A DNA stretch of 64,000 nt, taken from contig CM024172.1 in NCBI GenBank assembly GCA_013433145.1, forward strand, positions 2,726,501 to 2,790,500. The letters are read 5' to 3'. Under the pieces are notes generated by a model. The model had not been told where the DNA came from, did not search any database, and was given only the letters and a program-made list of their open reading frames with translations. Of the stretch, positions 52,501 to 64,000 are shown piece by piece; position 1 is the stretch's first letter, and each line of letters begins with the position of its first letter. The stretch is from Ascaris suum. Its lineage: Eukaryota; Nematoda; Chromadorea; Rhabditida; Ascarididae. The translations under genes and the position numbers were made by a program.

Positions 52501-53758
52501 ATGTTTGCTCAGGGTATTTTGTTCCAACGCACTGTTCCTTCATTTTTGGGCGGCTCTGTGAGGCTTTTTTTTTAACTGATAAAGGCAAGCCTCATCAACC
52601 TCCCAGGATGAGAAAACCCATGGATCCCAGCAGGGGTCCTCAGGCCCTTCAGAGACGCGGTTTCAGGAGACCGCCTCGAGGCAGATTTCGCATCGAAAGG
52701 GTCACCGTGGTCCAAAATCATTTAATAAGCTTTGTGCGGAGGCCTCGTTAACGGGGGTTCTTGCTGTAGGGGAGGGATGGAAGTGAACTCCGAACACTAG
52801 TACAGCGATCGTTAGGTCTCTTCCAGCCGTGCCTATGGCTGAGCCATGTAAAGGACGTACACATCACAAATGGTTCGAATCTTTGCGCATCGAGCCGCTT
52901 ATCTCAGTGTTGTCATTGTTTGCATGTAAAGACCGAACAATTCGAACTGCCTTATAATTTCCGAAATTAAGTACTCAGATGTTCGTAATATTCGGCCACA
53001 AGGTTTCAGTGGTGAAACGGTCAAACAATGAGTGATTTTGCACCTTTCTGCAAAAAAAGTCGCTTAGGATGGGATTTCTAAGTCGCAGCAACACATTTCG
53101 GAGATTTTTTGAAGTCTATGCGCTTCATTATCCCGAATTATTAGCATGATTAGTTATGCATTATTTTGAGAGCATTTATACAGATTTACTATGAGCGGTT
53201 GCTAAATGTGTGTTTTATTTTCAAAAAATGAACTCATTCTTCAGATATTCCTCCACCTACCTTCATTGGTTCTTCGCAAACAACGCGAGAGAATCCCGAG
53301 AATGACCTGCGGAATAAAAACGAAGTTTTAAGAAGACAGCTACAAGAAAAAGATGACGAGGTTTAATTGTTGGTTTAATCAACTTAACGACTCATAATTT
53401 GCTTGAAATTCTTCGGCATTTTTTACAGCTCTTACGTGCTCTCCCGAAATTTGCATAAATTTGCTCAAATATAGGATAGAGATTCGAAGAAATGATTTTA
53501 GAGCTTAATTGGATTCCAACGAGTATGTTCTTTTGCATTCTACTAATCATTTCAGAATTCAGTCCCTAAGTATATCTTTCCGATTAATTGAATAATATGA
53601 AACTCCCTAAGGTATTCAATAAAAATTTAGATTTTCAGTGCAGAAAATTAAGAGCACAATTGGACGAAGTGGTGAAAGCAAACAAACATTTACAATCAAC
53701 GATCAAAGAACTTCAGCACTCTACCGGAATGAGACAAGACGACCATTTTGGTGAATAA
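49536..53758 (+). CDS. Unrecognised 119-aa coiled-coil protein
   Basis: Exons 49536-49590, 50205-50273, 53245-53360 and 53639-53758 join with consistent phases from ATG to TAA. Donors include GTAAGT; acceptors are TTCAG or TTTTCAG. Residues 1-60 are non-helical, glycine- and proline-rich (MSSSIGRLDYKSGVGGDP, then PPRVHVMQLDYSGDV, then IPPPTFIGSS). Residues about 62-110 form a charged heptad-pattern coiled coil (NDLRNKNEVLRRQLQEKDDE, then CRKLRAQLDEVVKANKHLQS). There is no signal peptide or membrane segment, so it is probably cytoplasmic or nuclear and dimerising. I do not recognise a family. The 3 kb second intron holds the D and R2 repeats. AATAAA lies at 53893, 135 nt after the stop. Confidence 0.72.
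50930..51065 (-). repeat. Dispersed repeat R3 fragment (tentative)
   Basis: GC-rich segment whose reverse complement resembles 29800-29930. It lies in the long intron of the coiled-coil gene. Confidence 0.35.
51400..52620 (+). repeat. Dispersed unit D, copy 2 (pseudogenised)
   Basis: Aligns with the minus strand of 40540-41370. SLEFGILFTSSLYLYVVIKF is the counterpart of copy 1's LELGTLFTSPLYLYMMIKFA. It too is followed by a donor-like GTGAG and a conserved TTATCAACTTCAG acceptor-like site. Beyond that the frame has two adjacent stops, so this copy cannot encode the protein. It carries about 410 bp (roughly 51715-52135) absent from copy 1, with higher GC than the flanks: either an insertion here or a deletion there. 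Confidence 0.6.
52600..52800 (+). repeat. Dispersed repeat R2, second copy
   Basis: Continuous with the end of unit D copy 2 and alignable with 30340-30540, ending in GAACACTA. R2 may be the terminal part of the same larger element. Confidence 0.5.
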
Positions 53759-53892
53759 ATGTTCGGTCATTTGCGCAACCTTTGAATCTTTCTAATGTTT
53801 TTAGTGCAAATGAGGCGTGAAAGTCTGCACTTATCACTACTAAAATGTTACCGCTAAAAGATGAAAGATTATTTAGGCATGTGCGCTGATCA

Positions 53893-53898
53893 AATAAA
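53893..53898 (+). promoter_or_regulatory. Polyadenylation signal, coiled-coil gene
   Basis: AATAAA 135 nt downstream of the TAA. Confidence 0.45.
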
Positions 53899-55439
53899 AT
53901 GCTTGATTTGATTTGAAAAGTTCGTCGAAAAAAATGCAGTTTTTGTAGTTAAGAGACGCTTTATATACTCAAATGGTTCAACTTACCATAAATAAACCTC
54001 AGAAAGAACCAAAGTTATATGTCAACAGTCAACATAATCGATAAATGGTGAAATAGTTACATATTCTAAATGATTCATTTGCCAACAATGTAATAAAAAA
54101 AGCGATGAAATGGGTTACACTATATAAAAACTCCGTGTAATAAGTTCATCTATAGGAATTTGTTACCTCAAAATGTATAAGAGAAAAGATAAAATATAAT
54201 AATATATAAAATATGCATCACGAATTTGAATAATGATTTTTAATAAAAGTGAAATCATCTCAAGCGGGATATCTCCTTTTTTTGCCGACAAAGATGCGTC
54301 GTTCGAAAAACTTCTGCTTATTTTACGAAGGGCACATAGGGCATTTCATTGGTTTTATATATCAACACAAAGCATCAACTAAACTTCGTTGCAATGACGT
54401 CTGCCTTCAAGAAAATAAAGGTGCACGTTGATGGTTGACTGAGTGCTTTAGCAATAGAGATTGAGAGACCAGCACCGTAGTTTCCACTAAAGCAGATATG
54501 GCTATTAGACTTTGAAGAGAAAAGTTGCTGAAATTAATAACTATTGTTTAAAAAAAAATTGAAAACCCTAAGGCAAAAATTGAAAAACCTTGTTTATGAG
54601 CAATCACGCATCAGGCTGAATCTTGCGGAATCGCATCTCCACGCATACAATACTAAATGATTATGCATATATCTAAGTCAATAAAAAGAAAGCGAGTGTC
54701 TGCTGAGGGCGGTCACCATACGTCTACGTATAAAGGGCGGATTTTAACACGCTATTCAGCTTTTTAGAGATGCCTCTTATGAATAAGCTTTTATGAGGGC
54801 ATTTTTTCGATTATTAAATAAAAGTGAATACCCTTTCTCAGAAAGGCATTCGGTGCAAACGCAAAGAGACATTTTAAAATACGCTATAATATGAAAATTA
54901 CGTTTACCAGTTTTAATCGACGATATTAACCCTGACGACGAGAGTTCAACGTTTCATTTCGTCGGTATTGTTTGTTTAAAACTTATCAAAACGCCAACAA
55001 CGATCTCAAAGCAATCATCTCCGCATACTGCATAGAAATTCAAATTATTTGACGGATGGAAAAATTAAGCGATCAGCTACGTTTTTGATGAGCGCATTTG
55101 AAATGCATAAAATTTTGCATATTCTCGACTTTGCATAAATTTGAAAATTCGATTTTTCTTTTATTCAGAAGAAATTCTATTTCAGTAATAATTCAATGCA
55201 CCCTAAAGAACATACATTCGAGTATTTTGACACTGAACAAGATTAAATAAAATGTGGACAAACTTCACCGGAAAATTTTACAACATAATGTAGACGAAGC
55301 AAACGCCATAATTGGAGCATCATATTCTCGTTTAATTTCTCAGAAAAGCTTTCAACAGCAATGTTTCCGGTGCGCTCATTTATTTATTTATTTATTTACT
55401 TAATTTAATCGATTAAGCATTCATTATGAATAAATGCGT

Positions 55440-55655
55440 GTTCATTTCGCTACCACTGTGGAGTTGTAAAGTCGCATGACGGTTATAGTTTAGGATCGTC
55501 TCCTTCCCACTCGATGCCGATGAGTCGATTCACCGTTGCCCCACTGAAGATGAGATGCCGGACTTGCTCTATCGTCCTCTTCCTGATGAAGGTGATGGTT
55601 GGAGTGGCTCGGTAGGATGAGGCCAAAGAGTCTGGTCGAAGCCCTCTTGTAACTA
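55440..55655 (-). repeat. Dispersed repeat R1, copy 2
   Basis: Its reverse complement aligns with 72-280. The minus-strand frame stays open further upstream, to about 55842, but matches nothing I recognise. Confidence 0.6.
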
Positions 55656-57774
55656 AACTCCAGTAATCGACACGAAACCATGAATAATACTTGGTAATTC
55701 GATATGAAACATTACTGGGCAGTTTAGATGCCGCGGGAAGGACGCACACAAAAATGGGGAAGAATGAAATGTTAGTGGATATGAAAGAAACGGTTATAGA
55801 GAATTCCGGCAGAACAACTAATCGGTGGCAGTGAATGGACAATTGCTGCGGCGATTTCAGTGAACTTCCATTTCCGCTATGACATCTTTCTCAAAGAAGA
55901 GGTCGAGGATTTGAGAGTCATATCGAGTGGACGTGTTGACGCACAGGCTGCAACAAACGCCAAAGGTTGAAAAAAGGGGGAATCAAAGCCATGAGTACCT
56001 TGTTCGAATATGAGGAGCCGAATTAAGCATGAACAATATAAGAGAGTTCCGGAATTCACGAAGCATGTCCACTTCCACGCTCGTTTTCGATTTATTTACT
56101 GGAACCTATGTGGTGATGTTTATAGGAGGTAATTTCCCGGAACAGATAACCTATGGCTTTTCCATTCCACACTTTCTCGCGATCTTTGTTTCTAAGGTTT
56201 CCATTCGTACAAAAACGGTCTTTATCTTCCATAAGGCTCCAAATCTATCAATGGCACATTTGCTTATTGAGGCAATGATACTTTTTACTTTATTTCGGTA
56301 GCACCTACGCCATCTCTTCTGATGGCCATCGATTTACGGTTATCATTCAAATAAAATTAGGTGAAATAAGGGTGTGATAATGAAGCAAGGCTCTGTGTCG
56401 ACCCCTAAGAAGCACTTTGAACAGAACTTTTTTGCAAACCGAATTTGCGGTCGATTTTAACCGATCAACGAAATGAGTGGGTTCGTTTTTTGCGGATGGA
56501 AATTTAAATCGGTATCTTAAGGATGGTTTCTATCGATAACCAGATCTCGTTTTTTAAGCAAAATTTATTTGATTGCAGCAGAAACCCGACTTTCAACGAT
56601 TGCCTTCAATCTGCTAGCAGCCGGCATTTTCAAAAGCGTTTGATTCCAACTAGTTTTCGATTATGTGCTGCCGCATTTGAGCGGCCACCGAGCAGAAAAT
56701 TACGACCATTTACCAACACTATTTCGACTGTGAGACTGCTTCTCAGACTAAACCTACCAGTTAGATGACTTGAAGTTCTAGATACCTAGGTATTGTGCGC
56801 TTGCAACATCCGAATGATATGCTTTCCCTTAATCCTTTACTTGAATTCGTGCAGTGTTAATGAAAAAGCCGTATTTCTAGGTTATGAAGTATTGCACTGC
56901 ACTCAACGCAATATCCTTCCATTCGAAAATCTTATTGATGAGGCGTCGCTCACTTATTCCCAGAGAGCACGTAGGTCATACTCTGGAAGTCCAGCAAGGT
57001 GCGGAAACCTGATAGAGGGGAGAGGGGAGGAGAGTAAATTATAGCGAGCGGGGATAGAAATACCTCATCCTTGACCCTGTAAATTTCCTCTTCTCCACAT
57101 GCGGCTACTGAAACCTCCAAGAACGTTAACGCGGTAGCAATGTAGAAGTGCAATCATACTAGACTGTAAATGCTTCAATGCAAGCAGCATCTTAATGAAA
57201 CATTGGATTTGCAAGCCTTCATTAAAGAAAGGTGCCCCCGACATAAATGAGCGACAGCGTTGCCGAACTTTTACGTTCCTATTTACAAGGTGTTACGCTC
57301 TGAAAAAGAAGATTTAGTTTGTGCAGCAATTTCTCGCCTCATCAAATCAAGTGTAAATAATTGTTCGCAAGCGTTATGTACAAGCAAAGTTTTCGCTTAA
57401 TTGCCGAATATCACCTGTCACCAATCATCTGTCAAGTCGCATATCACCATTGACCAAAACTTTGCGTGTGGCGCTGATTAACTACTATGCAATTGATAAA
57501 CTATATCCATCATCATAGGCTGGGTGACCTTGACATCGCTATTCTCCATCTTGATTATGGCTTCTGATCATTCCTAGCAACCTCGAGCCTTATGAATCTC
57601 ATTTATGGTCCTAATTCAGCAGTCAGTACTTGATTAACAAATATTACTTCCGTACATGCTGATAGAAATTAGCAATAATTTCTCTAGCGAAACTGGGGTA
57701 TATAGGACAGTGAATATTATAATTTCCGAAAGTACAACTGATTTGTGGCCAACGCACTGCTCATGAGATAGCAT

Positions 57775-57938
<164 letters not shown>

Positions 57939-60900
57939 CATTTGTTATGCTATAATGGATATTCTAACGAGTTGTTACTTCTTTTACAAGAAAACCTAGC
58001 AAAATCTCAATGTTGTTTTATTACTTATTGAGACTGATTACTAAATTTGGCATCTTGACATTTTTTCTTTGAATTTGCAGTTTTAATTTTAGAAGTGAAG
58101 AAAACGAGCTGATGATAATCAATGATCCAGTTAAATCTGAAAATTTGGGGGATTTTTTTTCCCCGAAACGATGATGGATTGCTCGTAGAAGTTAGGCTGA
58201 AATGTCACATCAATTTAATCTTTGTTCCACTCAGTACGGTTGCCGTTATAGAGGAAAATTTGAAGCTAAGCAACAAAATTCCCCTCAGTTCTCGTTGAGT
58301 CACTATCTTTTTCTTAAAAAGGATGACCGCTTTCGCAATTTCCCGAATCGCAGAACATAATATTCAAATGAGTATCTTTTGCGTAAAATAATTTCATGAC
58401 TCTCAATATGAAATGCGGCATATATTACACTAAAAGTTAAACAGGCTCCTCTAAGTGAAGCAAAAAGTTCCATGCCTCTAAGCCTCATCTCGTCGACCTG
58501 CAAATTATTTCAGCGTATAGTCAAAGACAATCTATTATTTTCTTTTGCATAAGATTATAAATCCAGCTCAGTTGGATTTATTTCTTCGCAAGGCATTTTC
58601 TACTCTGCTACAGGTTCCGTATTTTCTGTAATCCATAGCGACTAAACTTCAGCATTTCAGATAAGAAAATTTTTGAAGCAATTTATACTAATTATGCGAG
58701 GAAATCTGGGGCACTTAGCCATAATTACCTTTGTTGGAACTTTTGAAATATGATATCACGGGGTCTATGCTAAAGCGAACTGTTACTTAGCTGTAAGAAC
58801 TTCGCTGTAGTTAAACGTCGTTATCAGAACTTGCTGCCGCGTTCAAATATACCGCCCCCGCACGGTTTAGATGGGAACTTCATTGTGAGATATCCTTGAT
58901 GATATCAAGGGTTCTCCATTAGGAGGCCATACTTTGAACAATCTTCTTCATCGCCTAGGTAGACGATTTTCGCGGAGAATTTAATAGTGCATGCAAGATA
59001 TTTACGGGCTATATTAAGATCTATTGTTCTCTTGTTGGCCCCCTGACGACATCCATTCGATGTAAAATGATCCTAGCATATCCAGCCACGAATCGAAGGA
59101 ATCGCACCTCTGTGCGAATTTCGATTATGAAATGTTGTTAAGGAATTACGACAAATTGTTGCTGCAAGGTTCGAAAGGAATTCATGATTTTGAAGCCATA
59201 CTATGCTCTGACCTTAACACAAATCTGCATTACATTCCATTCAGGTATTGAAGTATTGAATTAAATTGTAAGAGTTTAAGACATATATGCTTGAAATATT
59301 AACAACAAGCGATATAATGCGTTGCCACGCTGTTGTTGAACACTGCTCACCCGGTTGCTCATTGCATCTTCTTTCTCCTATTGGCGTTATTGAAAGTGCT
59401 AAAAATGGTTCACCTACGATTCTATCATGTGAAATCCCTTTGCTGCTTTTCTACTATGATTCACTAGTGTTTCAACGCCTGTAAACTTAACTTGTTCTAT
59501 ATTCGAAGAATATGCAGAGAATGTCTGAATCTTATTTGATGACATGCTTGAATTTGTAGCTTGTCCTAAAAAATAATCGCTATGCTTCCAATCGAATGCG
59601 AACAATTCCACGATAAACATTGTTCTTAATAATTTTGCATTTAAAATCATATATGAATGAAATAAACTTCCTGTTAGTAATTATTAAAGGACGAAATGTC
59701 TTCAATTTCAATATGCGCCGAAATAGTCTTCGATATTCATATTAATGTGAACGCAAAATTCTTCTATGACTATAAATTTATTACATTTTTCTAACATTTG
59801 AATAATAAAATTTGGCGTTATATCGATTTCTATGATTAGAACCCCAACGTGATGTTTAGATATGTCCTATTTGAGGATTCATTACGCTGATATAGACAGA
59901 TATTCAGGCCCTTTTTTGCTCTGCTGCACACTTTAATCTATCAGTAACCCTCCAAGCATTCCGTGCATTCAAATTTTATGCAAATTATTTATGTGCGCCG
60001 ATTCAAATGTCGTCTTGTCTTCCCTAATTTATTTGTACATACGTACTGTGTATATTTATTTCACTACTCGAATTTATTTCATTTATTATGTTAGTTTGTT
60101 TTTTTATTTATCTGTATTTTTTGTCTTTATTTACTTATTTATTTATTTTTCTTTTTTTGGTCATTAGTTCCCTTGTTATGTTAGCTTAATATTGCTACAC
60201 ATTTATTTATTGTTTATATTTATTTACGGATTATGGCTTTAATCCGCCTGCAAACAAAGATTGCTTTACTATCATAATATTACAGGTAATTCTTTAGCAC
60301 AAACAAGTAACAATTTCACATTCGTTTACAAATATTTCTGAGAGGAATTTCGCCACATAGGACATGATATTCGATATTCACCGGAATACCATAGTAATTC
60401 CACTAAGAAGATTTAAATCGAAGAAGCGGAGAACAAATAAAAGCAGGAATGACAAGCAGAGCATGCAATGAGCCAAAAACTACAACCAGCACCACCGTCT
60501 TTATTATAACCTGAAAATAAGCTTATCTGAAAACTGCAATGATGCCAGAAATATTGGCAGCATTAATACCCAGAGTGTGTGTCTGTGTGTTTGTGTGTGT
60601 CTATGTGTTTATCTAGTATTTTCAGCATCGGAATCATTGAAATTACCAGCATGAAACTTCTGGATCTAGTATAAGCCATAGGTGTTATTGAAAATCCAAG
60701 CGAACCATCAAACTCTCTGGAAATTAGAGGCGCATAAAGGCAGCGAAAATTGCCACTAATATTGCCACCTAAGACGAAATTTCCGTGAAAGTTTTATAAT
60801 GGGTGGCAAAATATTCAATAGATGAATGCATTTTATACAAATTTGTATTAGCTCTTAGCAGTTCATAAAACTGGTTGATCTATTGTGTAGGACTGCAAAG

Positions 60901-61320
60901 GTGGTTGTATTTTTTGGCAAATCCTCTAGGACACTTTACTACTTACTCGAAGCATATCTTAGTTTATTTATGTTAAGATGTCGTAGGAAATAACCGCGAT
61001 GGATATTGAGAAATAAAGAAATGAATGTGACTACAAGAATTTATTAATGAAATCTCGTAACCGAAATTTCGCAGCAATTGAATGAGTTTTCATATTCCTA
61101 TGGTATCAATGAAGAGCAATTTCAGGTTAGGGAATACTTTTTTTTAACGAAAATTGAAAGTCACCATATGCCTAAATGAGCAGTTATATGTTAGCATATA
61201 TAAGTATATGAGTAAAAAATAGCACTATTAAACAACAACTGCAAGAAACAGTATAGCGCTATTGTTATAGCTGCAGAAACTATTCTCCTAACGATCTAGC
61301 ACCTCTTATCAGCGAAGTTA

Positions 61321-63862
<2,542 letters not shown>

Positions 63863-64000
63863 CTATTACAATATTGTTCAAATATGAAACCATACTTAAT
63901 TATTGAAATAAATGCGATTTTCTTTCCGAAAAATTTGCGTTTTAAATTTCCATATCAAACAACACAATCATGGAGTAGTGGGATGGTTGATAAGCAGATG

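Noticed and set aside
52865..52885. GGTTCGAATCT, resembling a tRNA T-arm/B-box
   Set aside because: No matching D-arm, anticodon arm or acceptor stem upstream at the right spacing.

Overview
The window looks like nuclear DNA from a nematode, probably a parasitic one. It is AT-rich (about one third GC by eye), and its genes are split into exons of 14-240 bp. Introns end in TTTCAG or TTTTAG, and several start codons lie just downstream of an isolated acceptor, as expected for spliced-leader trans-splicing. The gene content points the same way: a nematode-type UDP-glucuronosyltransferase, an SXP/RAL-2 (DUF148) protein, two pepsin-inhibitor-3-like (Ov33/Dit33-type) proteins and a patched-related exon. 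There are no prokaryotic features. The species cannot be fixed from the sequence; a clade III (spirurid/ascarid) animal parasite is only a guess. Gene models were built by hand from splice sites, reading phase and family motifs. Gene spans are listed, with exon coordinates in the evidence text.

Layout: (1) 1-6.6 kb, minus strand: a UDP-glucuronosyltransferase from signal peptide to past the donor-binding motif, with its 3' end off the left edge. (2) 6.6-14.3 kb: mostly gene-poor, with two long (AT)n arrays, a G-rich tract and a possible two-exon minus-strand gene at 10.6-10.8 kb. (3) 14.3-18.3 kb: two minus-strand exons ending in a CXXC...CXXC zinc-binding-like tail, then a plus-strand SXP/RAL-2 gene with one 2.9 kb intron. 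(4) 20.1-20.3 kb: a weak plus-strand two-exon candidate. (5) 23.8-31.7 kb, minus strand: a complete eight-exon TAF8 gene (TFIID subunit 8, 386 aa). Its introns hold repeat fragments and possible antisense exons. (6) 37.0-38.7 and 46.0-48.4 kb, plus strand: two paralogous secreted pepsin-inhibitor-3-like genes with the same four-exon layout. (7) 49.5-53.8 kb, plus strand: a complete four-exon gene for an unrecognised 119-aa coiled-coil protein. (8) 54-64 kb: a gene-poor stretch with one patched-related exon at 61.4-61.6 kb (minus) and a probable first exon of a rightward gene at 63.6-63.8 kb.

The genes do not form a pathway. UGT handles xenobiotics and lipophilic metabolites, TAF8 is core transcription machinery, and the pepsin-inhibitor-like and SXP/RAL-2 families are secreted nematode proteins tied to host interaction. 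The rest is repeats: nine uninterrupted (AT)n arrays of 77-175 bp, two diverged copies of a roughly 1 kb dispersed unit with coding remnants (40.5-41.4 and 51.4-52.6 kb), several smaller dispersed repeats, and a decayed CR1-like LINE endonuclease fragment.

I found no strong evidence for an undescribed system. The most interesting items are the diverged pepsin-inhibitor pair, the complete unknown coiled-coil protein, the zinc-tail exons, the possible gene nested in TAF8 and the duplicated membrane-protein-like unit.
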